A stretch of 35,967 nucleotides of DNA. Source: Alphaproteobacteria bacterium. Lineage in GTDB: Bacteria; Pseudomonadota; Alphaproteobacteria; JAEULC01. Positions 12,016 through 20,112 of the stretch are shown here, piece by piece. Position 1 is the first letter of the stretch. Every line of letters starts with the position of its first letter. The stretch covers positions 1 through 35,967 of the forward strand of contig JADZDN010000181.1 of assembly GCA_020851015.1 (NCBI GenBank), given 5' to 3'. The notes beneath the pieces were generated by a model, which saw only the letters and a program-made list of their open reading frames with translations, made no database searches and was not told where the DNA came from. A program made the translations under genes and the position numbers.

Positions 12016-14546
12016 AAAGCGAAGCCGAGCTCAAGACGATCCTGGAGACGCTGGAGGCGGCGGCCTACCGGAAGAAGTACGGCGGGCAGTATCTGTTTTT
12101 CGAGCCGTATGAGCGGCAGAAGGAGTTTTTCGCCTTCGGCGCCGAGAAGCGCGAGCGGCTGCTGATCGCAGGAAATCAAAATGGCAAGGAGCTTCGCGTT
12201 GATTGCCCGGTGCTGACGCCGGATGGGTGGGTCGAGATCGGCCGGCTCGCGGTGGGCGATCCTGTGATCGCGGGAGACGGCTCGGTGACGACGGTGACCG
12301 GCATCTATCCGCAGGGCATCAAGCCGCTGGTGGAGATCGAGTTTTGTTACGGGCAGAAGATTGTCGCCGGCTATGAGCACCTGTGGAAGGTGCTGCCCCC
12401 GCATGCGCGCTTCCGTCGCCGCAGCGAGACCTTCCGTGAGGGCGGCGAAAAGCGCACGCGCGAAGTTCCGAACGAGCGTCACGGGACCTGGGAGGTGTGG
12501 CCGACGGCGGCTATGCGCGCGAAGCATGGTGACGAGCCGCCGCCGAAGTATCGGTTCGCCACGCCCGCTGTCGGCGCGGTGCTGTTCACCCCCCGCGATG
12601 TGCCGATGGACCCTTACCTTGTTGGGGTTTTGCTTGGGGACGGCGCTCTCACGCAAGGTCTTCGGCTATCGTCCGCTGATGTCGAGATTGTCCGGCAGGT
12701 CGAAGCGACGGTTGAGCGGTCTGGCGGCGTGGTGGTGCGCTCAAAAGGCCGAGCTTACGACTTCCGCATCACGCATTCGCCGGCTCTCATGGATGCTGCG
12801 CGCTCGCTCGGCTTGATCGGCAAGGGCGCTGCGGAGAAACGCGTGCCTCCATCCTACCTGTGGAACTCGCCGGAAGTTCGTCTCGCGGTTTTGCAAGGCC
12901 TGATGGACACGGATGGCACTTGCGAAAAAGGCGGGCAGACATCGTTCACCTCAATCAGCGAAGGCCTGGCCGACGATGTGATCTTCCTGGCCCGCTCTTT
13001 TGGCGCGAAATGCCGCAAGCGGCAGCGAATCACGTCGTATCGTCACCACGGCGAGCGCCGTTTCGGGAAGCCGTCGTTCACGGTCACAATCCGCCTTCCT
13101 GGCGTTCCGCTGTTCAGGCTCGCGCGGAAACTGGCGCGGGTGCGCCGGCCGGGTTCCACTACCGACCACAATCTGATCGTGTCGTTCCGCGAGGTCGCGC
13201 CGGCCGAGGCGGTCTGCATCAGTGTCGATCATCCAGAGCGCACCTACGTCATCAAAGATTTCATCGTCACCCACAACAGCCATGCGGGCGGGTTCGAGGC
13301 GGCGCTGCACCTGACGGGGGATTATCCGGACTGGTGGGTGGGGCGGCGGTGGGACCGGCCGACGCGCGGCTGGATGGCGGGGGAAACGTCGCTGGCGGTG
13401 CGCGACATCCTGCAGAAGAAGCTCTGCGGCGAGCCGGGCGTCGATGAGGCCTTCGGCACCGGCATGATCCCGAAGGATCGGTTTGCGGACAAGCCGTCGC
13501 TGGCGCGCGGCGTGACGGATGCGTTCGACACGATCCAGGTCCGGCACAAGTCGGGCGGGGTGTCGGTGGCGCGGTTCAAGTCCTACGAGCAGGGGCGGGC
13601 CAAGTTCCAGGGCGAGACGCTGGACTGGCTGTGGTTCGACGAGGAGCCGCCGGAGGATGTGTATTCGGAGGGCCTGACGCGCACGGTGGCGACCGGGGGC
13701 ATGGCGTTCACGACGTTCACGCCGCTCAAGGGGCGGTCGAGCGTCGTGATGCGGTTCCTCGATGAGCCGTCGCCGGATCGGGCGGTCGTCACGATGACGA
13801 TCGACGATGCGCTGCACATCCCGGCGGAGGAGCGGGCGCGGATCATCGCCGGCTATCTGCCGCACGAGCGGGAGGCGCGGGCGCGCGGCGTGCCGACGCT
13901 GGGATCAGGCCGCGTCTTCATGGCGAGCGAGGAGAGCATCACAGAGGCGGCGATCGAGGCCGTGCCGGACCATTGGGTGAAGCTCTGGGGCATCGATTTC
14001 GGGATCGGCCACCCGTTCGGTGCCGCGCTGGTGGCGTGGGATCGGGACAACGACGTTCTGCATGTCCTGCACTGCATCCGGGTGGCGGACGCCCTGCCGA
14101 TCATGCACGCCCAGGCGATGAAAAAGGTCGCCGCCGCGGTGCCGGTGGCGTGGCCGCGTGACGGGACGAACCGCGATGCGCGCTCGGGCGAGCCGCTGGC
14201 CGCAGGCTACAGCGAACACGGCCTCCTCATGATGCCGGAGCACGCGACATGGCCGGATGGGAGCCTGTCGACCGAGGCGGGGATCATGGAGATGGACGAG
14301 CGGATGCAGTCCGGCCGCTTCAAGGTGGCGGCGCATCTGTCGGACTGGCTCGAGGAGTTCCGGTTCTACCACCGCAAGGACGGCCAGATCGTGAAGATCA
14401 AGGACGACCTGATGTCGGCGACGCGCATCGCGGTGATGATGAAGCGGTTCGCCAAGGCGGTGAAGCTCGGGTCGGCCGGTTTCGTGAGGCCGCAGGCGAT
14501 GAAGGTCTACAAGGGCCGGCAGACGATGCGCCGGGTGGTGGGGTGA
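12012..14546 (+). CDS. terL: Terminase large subunit interrupted by an intein
   Basis: An 844-codon precursor. Removing residues 60-422 leaves a 481-aa TerL. The P-loop is split: LIAGNQNGK (51-59) joins Ser423 after splicing. Walker B is LDWLWFDEEP (538-547), with Asp543 and Glu544. The RNase H-like nuclease begins with GIDFGIGHP (Asp662), and the C-terminal DDLMSATRIAV Asp pair completes it. TerL powers DNA translocation into the prohead and cuts the concatemer. Start GTG 12012 overlaps the TerS stop. Because the insertion lies between the catalytic Lys and the following Ser of Walker A, the unspliced protein should be inactive. Confidence 0.9.
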   Translation: MKSEAELKTILETLEAAAYRKKYGGQYLFFEPYERQKEFFAFGAEKRERLLIAGNQNGKELRVDCPVLTPDGWVEIGRLAVGDPVIAGDGSVTTVTGIYPQGIKPLVEIEFCYGQKIVAGYEHLWKVLPPHARFRRRSETFREGGEKRTREVPNERHGTWEVWPTAAMRAKHGDEPPPKYRFATPAVGAVLFTPRDVPMDPYLVGVLLGDGALTQGLRLSSADVEIVRQVEATVERSGGVVVRSKGRAYDFRITHSPALMDAARSLGLIGKGAAEKRVPPSYLWNSPEVRLAVLQGLMDTDGTCEKGGQTSFTSISEGLADDVIFLARSFGAKCRKRQRITSYRHHGERRFGKPSFTVTIRLPGVPLFRLARKLARVRRPGSTTDHNLIVSFREVAPAEAVCISVDHPERTYVIKDFIVTHNSHAGGFEAALHLTGDYPDWWVGRRWDRPTRGWMAGETSLAVRDILQKKLCGEPGVDEAFGTGMIPKDRFADKPSLARGVTDAFDTIQVRHKSGGVSVARFKSYEQGRAKFQGETLDWLWFDEEPPEDVYSEGLTRTVATGGMAFTTFTPLKGRSSVVMRFLDEPSPDRAVVTMTIDDALHIPAEERARIIAGYLPHEREARARGVPTLGSGRVFMASEESITEAAIEAVPDHWVKLWGIDFGIGHPFGAALVAWDRDNDVLHVLHCIRVADALPIMHAQAMKKVAAAVPVAWPRDGTNRDARSGEPLAAGYSEHGLLMMPEHATWPDGSLSTEAGIMEMDERMQSGRFKVAAHLSDWLEEFRFYHRKDGQIVKIKDDLMSATRIAVMMKRFAKAVKLGSAGFVRPQAMKVYKGRQTMRRVVG
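12189..13277 (+). mobile_element. Class-3-like intein with LAGLIDADG homing endonuclease
   Basis: In-frame 363-residue insertion, TerL residues 60-422. Block A is VDCPVLTPDGWVEIGRLAVG. Block B is GYEHLW, with His123 and Trp125. Two LAGLIDADG motifs are YLVGVLLGDG (202-211) and AVLQGLMDTDG (292-302). Block F is VCISVD with Cys402, and block G is VTHN with Thr420, His421, Asn422 and Ser as the +1 residue. Position 1 is Glu, not Cys/Ser/Ala, so ordinary class 1 splicing is excluded. The Trp-Cys-Thr triplet matches class 3 inteins, where the block F Cys is the first nucleophile. The exact N-terminal boundary was set by aligning D-x-x-V-L-T with known inteins. Confidence 0.85.
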
Positions 14547-14548
14547 CG

Positions 14549-14914
14549 ATGACGGTGGACGAGGAAAGGGCCGCGGCAAGGTCAGCCGTCGAGGCGCTTC
14601 CGGAGGTGATCCGCGTTGGCGGGTTCGACATCCGCATTGAGCGATGGCATTCGCTGGTTGCGGCCGCTTCGCAGAGCTGGGGCGAGTTTTCCTCGATGGA
14701 AATGCGGATCAGCATTCAGGTCGATATGCCAACGCGCTTCAAGGCGGTGGACACGACGATGCACGAGATCATGCACGCCGTCTTCTGGGTCTACGGCATC
14801 AAAGACTCGGACGATGAGGAGCGAACGGTGGCCGCCATGGGAAGCGCCTGGATGGCCCTCCATCGGGACAATCCGTGGCTTGCTGGCTGGCTCACCAAGA
14901 CCTTAGCGACATGA
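14549..14914 (+). CDS. Small HEXXH metallopeptidase-like phage protein
   Basis: A 121-aa protein from ATG 14549, two bases after the TerL stop. HEIMH at residues 72-76 is a classic zincin motif, followed by an acidic cluster (DSDDEERTVAA) that could supply the third zinc ligand, and a C-terminal helix with Trp residues. Phages often carry such a short zincin-like protein in the packaging/head region. The substrate is unknown, and prohead or host-protein processing are possibilities. The short size argues for a minimal fold of the ImmA/SprT type. Confidence 0.65.
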   Translation: MTVDEERAAARSAVEALPEVIRVGGFDIRIERWHSLVAAASQSWGEFSSMEMRISIQVDMPTRFKAVDTTMHEIMHAVFWVYGIKDSDDEERTVAAMGSAWMALHRDNPWLAGWLTKTLAT

Positions 14915-14920
14915 CGCTCG

Positions 14921-14932
14921 GGTGCGTTGCCG
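14921..14932 (+). repeat. GGTGCGTTGC element, copy 3
   Basis: GGTGCGTTGCCG begins 43 nt before ATG 14964. A dyad (TGGCCGGGA-TAT-TCCCGACCA, one mismatch, 14944-14964) ends at that ATG. It lies in the gap after the HEXXH gene. Confidence 0.7.
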
Positions 14933-14963
14933 CGCGCCACTGATGGCCGGGATATTCCCGACC

Positions 14964-15152
14964 ATGGGCGATGTGATCATTCTCCCGGTGGTTCGGCGCG
15001 AGAGCGATGGGCTGCGCTTGCAGGAGCTCGATCGCGTGATCCGCACCACCGCTTCGGCGCGCGCGCGGCCGGGGCGCAGGTCGCTTCTGGACGTCGATGG
15101 GCCGCGGCTGCCGCCGGCGCCGCAACTTCCGAGCGACACGGAGCCGACGTGA
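14964..15152 (+). CDS. Hypothetical 62-aa protein
   Basis: ATG 14964 gives MGDVIILPVVRRESDGLRLQ and a Pro/Arg-rich C-terminus. ATG 14943 is an in-frame alternative with seven more residues. I prefer 14964 because the dyad ends at it and the spacing from the upstream element equals that at other copies. The stop overlaps GTG of the next gene. No function recognised. Confidence 0.5.
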   Translation: MGDVIILPVVRRESDGLRLQELDRVIRTTASARARPGRRSLLDVDGPRLPPAPQLPSDTEPT

Positions 15153-15601
15153 TCCGCATCATCGACGACCAAGCGGCGGAGCCTCAATACTGGACGCTGG
15201 TGTTCAACCGCACCACGACCCACCGCTGGGCGCGGATGCTGGCGTGCGGCCGCTACAAGCACGTCTCGGCCTATGCGTTCCTGCCGGCCTTCCGGCAGTG
15301 GCTGTTCTTCGATGTCCACCCGCACCGCACGCAGATCATCGTGGCAAGCGACGGCCGCGCCGCGCTGGCGCTGATCGCCGAGCGCAGCCAAGACGCCGAC
15401 CTGATGCGTATTCGGGTGCAGAACGGGCGTTCAGTCCTTGGCGGGCGGGTCGGGTTCTACTGCGTTCCGGCCGTGAAGCACCTGATCGGGCTGCGCTCGG
15501 GTGCGTTGCGGCCTGATGCCCTGTGGCGAGACTGCCTGAAAGCTGGCGGGGAGCCGGCGCAGGACTTCCATGGGACCGACGTACAACCAGCCGCCGCTTG
15601 A
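15149..15601 (+). CDS. Conserved phage protein between terminase and portal, 150 aa
   Basis: Starts at GTG 15149, overlapping the previous stop. The chain is alpha/beta with Trp-rich N-terminal strands (YWTLVFNRTTTHRWARML) and a C-terminal segment YCVPAVKHLIGLRSGALRPD, then ALWRDCLKAGGE. That tail has a Cys followed by a helix and a Leu-Trp-Arg turn, seen in podovirus proteins encoded before the portal. A papain-like fold is conceivable but only one candidate catalytic Cys is visible. It carries GGTGCGTTGC copy 4 in its 3' part. Confidence 0.6.
   Translation: MIRIIDDQAAEPQYWTLVFNRTTTHRWARMLACGRYKHVSAYAFLPAFRQWLFFDVHPHRTQIIVASDGRAALALIAERSQDADLMRIRVQNGRSVLGGRVGFYCVPAVKHLIGLRSGALRPDALWRDCLKAGGEPAQDFHGTDVQPAAA
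15500..15509 (+). repeat. GGTGCGTTGC element, copy 4 (intragenic)
   Basis: Lies inside the 150-aa gene as codons GGT GCG TTG, 70 nt before ATG 15570. A hairpin (GCTGGC-GGGGA-GCCGGC, 15542-15558) and an AGGA site follow before that ATG. Confidence 0.6.
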
Positions 15602-15806
15602 TCCGGAGTTCCTGGCCACGAAAGCTCGTGCCGATCAGGACCGCACCGCCGCGATCCAAGGGAATCTCTCGGACTACCAAGCGCGGCTTCTGCAGCGTTT
15701 TGGGGCCAGCACCGCGTTCTCCGGAACGGGCACCGGGTCGCCGCTGATCGCCACCCCACTGATGAGCGCCGGTCTGTCCGGCTCCCGCGTCGCCGGGGGC
15801 ATGTGA
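15570..15806 (+). CDS. Small protein preceding the portal, 78 aa
   Basis: ATG 15570 overlaps the previous gene by 32 nt in another frame and has AGGA six bases upstream. The sequence starts MGPTYNQPPLDPEFLATKAR, has a central helix, and ends in Gly/Ser-rich low complexity. Short proteins of this form commonly precede the portal in related podoviruses. The stop overlaps the portal start. Structural or head-assembly role inferred from place only. Confidence 0.6.
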   Translation: MGPTYNQPPLDPEFLATKARADQDRTAAIQGNLSDYQARLLQRFGASTAFSGTGTGSPLIATPLMSAGLSGSRVAGGM

Positions 15807-17401
15807 TGGCAAAGCTACCGGCCCCGCAGGCAAAAAACCCGAACGCCGATATCGAGAAGCAGGCGAACGATCGCCTCGCCGAATGCCGGCGCTACAAGGA
15901 CGGTTGGGCGCTGGATTTCAAGGAGTGCTATTTCTTCGCGGCGCCGCACCGCCAGCGGCAGGTATCGAGCGTCACGGCGCCGTCGAAAGAGCGCACCCAA
16001 GACGCGGGCGAGTTGCAGACCTCCCTTGGATTTGAACTGGCGCAGGATTTCATCACCGAGGTCGTCAACACCTTCATGCCGGAAGCGCAGCAGTGGTGCG
16101 AGCGCGGAAAAGGCATGCTGCTCAACGACCAGCAGTGGCAGCAGATCGAGTCTAAGGTGCGGGAAGGCGACCGGACCATCTTCAATGCCATGAAGGCGTC
16201 GAACCTCTACCCGGAGGTCGCAAAAGCGTTCTACCCGGACCTTGCGATCGGCACGGCGGCGCTGTGGATCGATCGTCGCCGGCCGAGCGAGCCGATCACG
16301 GTGTCGGCCGTCCCGTTGCGGGAGATCGAATGCAACCTCGGGCCCGATGGCGAAATCGACGACCGCTTCGCGGTGCGCTACACGCGCAACTCGTTCGTGC
16401 GCTCGCTGCTTCCGGAAGACGCGCAGATCCCGTCCGAGCTCGCCAAGACCATTGAGGCAAAGCCGGCCGAACGCACCGAGGTGCGCTGGGGGTTCTGGCG
16501 GCTCTGGGATGAGCCGGGCGAAAACTGGCAGCACGTCATCCTGGTCAAGAACAGGGTGGTTCATCAGGCGCGCCTTGTCGGCGAAGGGTCGTGCCCGCTG
16601 TTGCCGATGCGGTTCAACCCCACCGCCGACTGGCCGTGGGGGCTCGGGCCGCTCATCCAGGGCCTGCCCGACCTGCGCCAGATCGACGAGCTCGAAGCGC
16701 AGAAGATCGAGAACGTCGAACTGCACCTCACGCCGCCGATCACCTACCCGGACGACAGCTTTGCCGCGGTGGAGCAGGGGTTCGAGCCGCGCATGGCGTA
16801 TCCGATCCGGGTCGGGTCGGAGGGGGCGGTGAAGCCGATCTATTCGCCGCCGCCTCCGGACGCCGCGATCTACCAGCACGAGGAAATGGTGCATCGGCTG
16901 CGCCGGCTGTTCTTCATCGATTTCCCGGAGCAGTCCGGCGACACGCCGCCGACGCTCGGGCAATGGCTTGACGAAATGGCCCGCCACCAGCGCCGCATTG
17001 GGACGCCCGGGCTGCCGTTCTGGCGCGAGGGGCCTGCGAAGATTTTCCTACGCTACAAGTATCTGCTCGAAGCCGCCGGCACGATTGAGCCGATCAAGGT
17101 CGACGGCCGTGCGGTATCGCTGCAGCCGTACAATCCGGCGCAGCGCGCGGCCGAGCAGCAGGAAATCGCCACCAACGTGCAGGCGCTGCAGATCGTCGCC
17201 CAGACGTTCCCCGAGGAGTTCAAGATGTGGGTGGACGGCAAAGCGACGATGGACACCCTGCTGTCCAAGATGCGCGCGCACCTGATCAAATTCCGCAGTA
17301 AGGATGAGGTGAAGAAGTTCATCGATCAGGTGCAGCCCATGTTGCAGGGCAAGGTCCCGGGCGGCACGCCGTCGACGGGCGCGCCGGCGCAACCGCTATG
17401 A
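15806..17401 (+). CDS. Portal (head-to-tail connector) protein
   Basis: A 531-aa protein matching the podovirus head-tail connecting family. It begins with a helical N-terminus (IEKQANDRLAECRRYKDGWA), has long central beta/helix segments and a conserved stretch LPDLRQIDELEAQKIENVEL (about 295-315), and ends in a helical C-terminus with an Ala/Pro tail. Twelve copies should form the DNA channel at one capsid vertex and bind TerL and the tail tubular proteins. ATG 15806 overlaps the preceding TGA. The stop overlaps the next ATG. Confidence 0.85.
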   Translation: MAKLPAPQAKNPNADIEKQANDRLAECRRYKDGWALDFKECYFFAAPHRQRQVSSVTAPSKERTQDAGELQTSLGFELAQDFITEVVNTFMPEAQQWCERGKGMLLNDQQWQQIESKVREGDRTIFNAMKASNLYPEVAKAFYPDLAIGTAALWIDRRRPSEPITVSAVPLREIECNLGPDGEIDDRFAVRYTRNSFVRSLLPEDAQIPSELAKTIEAKPAERTEVRWGFWRLWDEPGENWQHVILVKNRVVHQARLVGEGSCPLLPMRFNPTADWPWGLGPLIQGLPDLRQIDELEAQKIENVELHLTPPITYPDDSFAAVEQGFEPRMAYPIRVGSEGAVKPIYSPPPPDAAIYQHEEMVHRLRRLFFIDFPEQSGDTPPTLGQWLDEMARHQRRIGTPGLPFWREGPAKIFLRYKYLLEAAGTIEPIKVDGRAVSLQPYNPAQRAAEQQEIATNVQALQIVAQTFPEEFKMWVDGKATMDTLLSKMRAHLIKFRSKDEVKKFIDQVQPMLQGKVPGGTPSTGAPAQPL

Positions 17402-17784
17402 TCTCGCAGGACGAGTTCGAGGCCGCGATCGCCGCCATCGGCCGCACCGCCGACGGCAGGCTCCTCCACCTCTACCTGCAGCGCGAGTTGATGGGCGTGG
17501 TCTCGTCAGGCGTTGATGCCGGTGCGTTGCTACAGAATCACGGAATGCGCAGTTTCGCCGCCCGATTGATGGGCCTCTTGGCCAAGGGTGTGGTGGATGC
17601 CTCCGGAAGCGGATCAGACGGCAGCAGCGGCGACGGGCAGCACGGCGAGCGACCAGTCGTCCTCGGCGGCCAGCAGCCAGCAGCAGCAAGGCCAAGCCGC
17701 GGCGGGGTCGGCCGCAGGGTCAGCCTCGAACCAGGCGACGGCTGGAGCCGAGACGAACCAGCAGCAGGCCGCCGCAGGCGGTAG
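17398..17784 (+). CDS. Hypothetical protein overlapping the scaffold gene, 128 aa
   Basis: ATG 17398 overlaps the portal stop. Residues 1-65 (MISQDEFEAAIAAIGRTADG, then RLLHLYLQRELMGVV) look like a genuine helical protein. The rest is Gly/Arg-rich and overlaps the scaffold gene by 188 nt in another frame, so its sequence may be passive. It carries GGTGCGTTGC copy 5. A gene in this place is usual in BPP-1-like head modules, with unknown role. Confidence 0.6.
   Translation: MISQDEFEAAIAAIGRTADGRLLHLYLQRELMGVVSSGVDAGALLQNHGMRSFAARLMGLLAKGVVDASGSGSDGSSGDGQHGERPVVLGGQQPAAARPSRGGVGRRVSLEPGDGWSRDEPAAGRRRR
17521..17530 (+). repeat. GGTGCGTTGC element, copy 5 (intragenic)
   Basis: Encoded as codons GGT GCG TTG within the 128-aa gene, 76 nt before the scaffold ATG. 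A 10-bp palindrome, CTTGGCCAAG (17577-17586), lies just before that start. Confidence 0.6.
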
Positions 17785-18442
17785 CACCGCCGCGCCCGCG
17801 CGGCCGGAAGGGCTACCCGATTCCTATTGGGACGCGACCGCTGGCGTGAAGTGGGCGGACCTGCTCAAGGACCACGGCGAGCTCACCGCCTTCAAGGCCG
17901 AACAGGATTCGCGCCGGCTGACGTTGCCGCAGAGCCCGGACGCCTACGAGCCGAAGCTGCCGGACGATTTCAAGGTTCCGGATGGCGTCGACTTTGAAAT
18001 CGACCCGACCGACCCGCTGCTCGCGCAGTTCCGCAAGGACGCGCATGCGCTCGGTCTCGATCAGAACCAGTTCAGCAAATTGCTGGGCACCTATGCCGCT
18101 GCCGAAGTCGGGCGCGCGCAGATGCTGCAGCAGGCGTTCGCGGCCGAAAAGCAGAAGCTCGGCCCCACCGCGACGGAGCGCGTCACGGCGATCAAGCAGT
18201 GGATCGGGGCCAAGCTCGGCGGCGATCCCGCCGTTGCCGCGATCATGCCGTCGATCGTCACCGCGGAGCAGGTGAAGGTCTGGGAAAAGGTCATGTCGAC
18301 CTTCCAGTCGCAAGGCGCCGGCGCATTCAGCCAGACGGGGCGGGACACCGCAGCGTCGAAGTTGAGTGACGACGAATACGAGAAAATGAGCCCAAGCGAG
18401 CGGCTGAACTATGCCCGCTCCGCCCGGGCGGCCAACGGCTAG
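17597..18442 (+). CDS. Capsid scaffolding protein
   Basis: A 281-aa acidic protein immediately upstream of the capsid gene. Residues 1-70 are Gln/Ser/Ala-rich disordered sequence. After this come an LPDSYWDATAGVKWADLLKD segment and a long helical region (FRKDAHALGLDQNQFSKLLG), typical of podovirus scaffolds. The C-terminus (MSPSERLNYARSARAANG) should contact the capsid protein. ATG 17597 is chosen; GTG 17588 adds only three residues. It should guide prohead assembly and then exit. Confidence 0.75.
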   Translation: MPPEADQTAAAATGSTASDQSSSAASSQQQQGQAAAGSAAGSASNQATAGAETNQQQAAAGGSTAAPARPEGLPDSYWDATAGVKWADLLKDHGELTAFKAEQDSRRLTLPQSPDAYEPKLPDDFKVPDGVDFEIDPTDPLLAQFRKDAHALGLDQNQFSKLLGTYAAAEVGRAQMLQQAFAAEKQKLGPTATERVTAIKQWIGAKLGGDPAVAAIMPSIVTAEQVKVWEKVMSTFQSQGAGAFSQTGRDTAASKLSDDEYEKMSPSERLNYARSARAANG

Positions 18443-18452
18443 GAGAGCGAAA

Positions 18453-19394
18453 ATGCCGGTGTTTACCCTTCCCGAATACGCCAAGACCAAGGAAAAGACC
18501 GACTTCTCGCGCCCGGTCATCGAAATGTTCGGCAAGTCCGCCGACATTTACGAGGCCCTGCCGTTCGAGACGCTGGGCGCGGCCGTGTTCGAGGGCTACC
18601 GTCAGGCAGCGCTCCCGACGGTCGCCTTCCGCGGCATCAACGAGGAAAGCTCGAACGGCAATGGCCGCGTCGCGCCGTTCCAGGAAGCCACCTTCGTGGT
18701 CGACCACGACATCGACGTCGACGACGCTATCATCCGCCGAAACGGCATGCAGCGCCGGAGCTCGGAAGAGCAAATGGCGGTGGCGGCCCTCGGCAAGCTG
18801 TGGCTCGACACTTTCGTCTTCGGCGACAACACGTCGGACCCGCGCGAGTTCAACGGCCTCCAGAAGCGGGCGGAATCGTTCAGCCGCAAGATCGCGGCCG
18901 GCTCGACCTCCGGCGGCGACGCGCTGTCGCTCGCCAAGCTCGACGAGGCCATCAACAACGTCAACGGCCCGAACGCGATCTTGGTCGGCAAGGGCCTGAT
19001 GCCGCGTTTCATCGCCGCGGCGCGCAACACCTCGATCTCCGGCTTCGTGATCCAGTCGTGGGATCAGGTCGGCCAGCCCAAGATGACCTACAACGGCATC
19101 CGGCTCTATTTCGGCTACGAGAAGGACGACCATGGGTTCATCCTTCCGTTCACCGAGGCCAATCCCGGTGGCGGCTCCGCCGTTGGCACGTCGATCTATG
19201 TGATGTCGCTCGGCGAAGGCAAGCTGCGCGGGATCATGCTGAAAGACCTGATGGCCGAAGACGTGGGCCGCGTGCTCACCGGGACCAAGCCGATCTATCG
19301 CACGCATGTGTCGTGGGACGTCGGCCTGGTCGACGAGCACAAGTATTGCTTCACCCGCTTGTGGGGCATCAAGGATGCGGCGTTCGTCGCGTAG
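18453..19394 (+). CDS. Major capsid protein
   Basis: A 313-aa protein after a strong AGGAGAG ribosome site. It resembles the major head protein of BPP-1-like podoviruses (HK97 fold expected). It starts MPVFTLPEYAKTKEKTDFSR, has an E-loop-like region around 60-90 (EATFVVDHDIDVDDAIIRRN), and ends with a beta-rich C-terminus (THVSWDVGLVDEHKYCFTRL). Position after the scaffold and before the cement protein supports the call. No prohead protease is encoded nearby, except possibly the HEXXH protein. Confidence 0.85.
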   Translation: MPVFTLPEYAKTKEKTDFSRPVIEMFGKSADIYEALPFETLGAAVFEGYRQAALPTVAFRGINEESSNGNGRVAPFQEATFVVDHDIDVDDAIIRRNGMQRRSSEEQMAVAALGKLWLDTFVFGDNTSDPREFNGLQKRAESFSRKIAAGSTSGGDALSLAKLDEAINNVNGPNAILVGKGLMPRFIAAARNTSISGFVIQSWDQVGQPKMTYNGIRLYFGYEKDDHGFILPFTEANPGGGSAVGTSIYVMSLGEGKLRGIMLKDLMAEDVGRVLTGTKPIYRTHVSWDVGLVDEHKYCFTRLWGIKDAAFVA

Positions 19395-19451
19395 GCGGCG
19401 GACTTCGGCTCATCATCGGCGCTTCGGCGCGACTGCACAGAGGAGGGCCTT

Positions 19452-19892
19452 ATGGGCCAGCGCGTTTACAATTTCGACGCCGAAATGGTGCTCAAGGATG
19501 CTGGCCTGGTGGCGGCCTCCGCGGCGGCCCAGGTCGACAGCGCCGACAAGATCCTCGACGTGGGCGCCGCCCGCATGGATGGCGTGATCGTGGTCGATGT
19601 CGACGCCATCGAGATCGCGTCGAATGACGAGGAATACGACATCCTTCTGCAGGGGTCGAACTCGTCCTCTTTTGCCTCGGCGATCGAGAACCTTGCGCAA
19701 CTCAACCTCGGCGCCACCGAAGTGCGCCAGGGCGGCGCGCAGGACAGCGTGGTGGGCCGCTACGAGATGCCGTTCACGAACGAACAGGCCTCGACGGTTT
19801 ACCGCTACCTGCGGCTGTACACCGTGGTCGCCGGCAACATCGCCACCGGCCTCAACTATCGCGCCTACGTTGCCCCCAAGCAGGGCGACTGA
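19452..19892 (+). CDS. Capsid cement protein, Bbp16 family
   Basis: A 146-aa protein after a GAGGAGGG ribosome site. The signature VVDVDAIEIASNDEEYDILL, then QGSNSSSF and YRYLRLYTVVAGNIATGLNY, is that of the Bbp16 capsid cement/decoration family of BPP-1-like podoviruses. It is predicted to form a jellyroll-like oligomer that stabilises the expanded capsid. The order capsid then cement fits. Confidence 0.8.
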   Translation: MGQRVYNFDAEMVLKDAGLVAASAAAQVDSADKILDVGAARMDGVIVVDVDAIEIASNDEEYDILLQGSNSSSFASAIENLAQLNLGATEVRQGGAQDSVVGRYEMPFTNEQASTVYRYLRLYTVVAGNIATGLNYRAYVAPKQGD

Positions 19893-19927
19893 TCCGCGCC
19901 CACCGACCGCCATAGGAGTTTCTGACC

Positions 19928-20077
19928 ATGCCCGCTCGCGTCACGATCTACGACATCAGCGACCCTGAGAAGCCGGTCGCGCTGGAGCGTTTCCCGGTGG
20001 TGGCCAGCGAGATCATCGCGAGCGACCCCAAGCGCTTCGTGCGCGAACTGCCGGCCGCGACCGAGAAGAAGAAGTAG
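19928..20077 (+). CDS. Small structural-region protein, 49 aa
   Basis: ATG 19928, preceded by TAGGAGTTT, opens MPARVTIYDISDPEKPVALE and ends in a Lys tail (ATEKKK) at TAG 20075-20077. An N-terminal beta strand and a hydrophobic helix are visible. A small gene here is common in this head module. Function unknown. Confidence 0.6.
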   Translation: MPARVTIYDISDPEKPVALERFPVVASEIIASDPKRFVRELPAATEKKK

Positions 20078-20112
20078 CGCGCGCCCGCTCGCGCAACGAC
20101 TGAGGAGCCGAC

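Noticed and set aside
12189..13277. Group I or II intron in terL
   Set aside because: The insertion is fully in frame and has intein splicing blocks, so it is protein-level.
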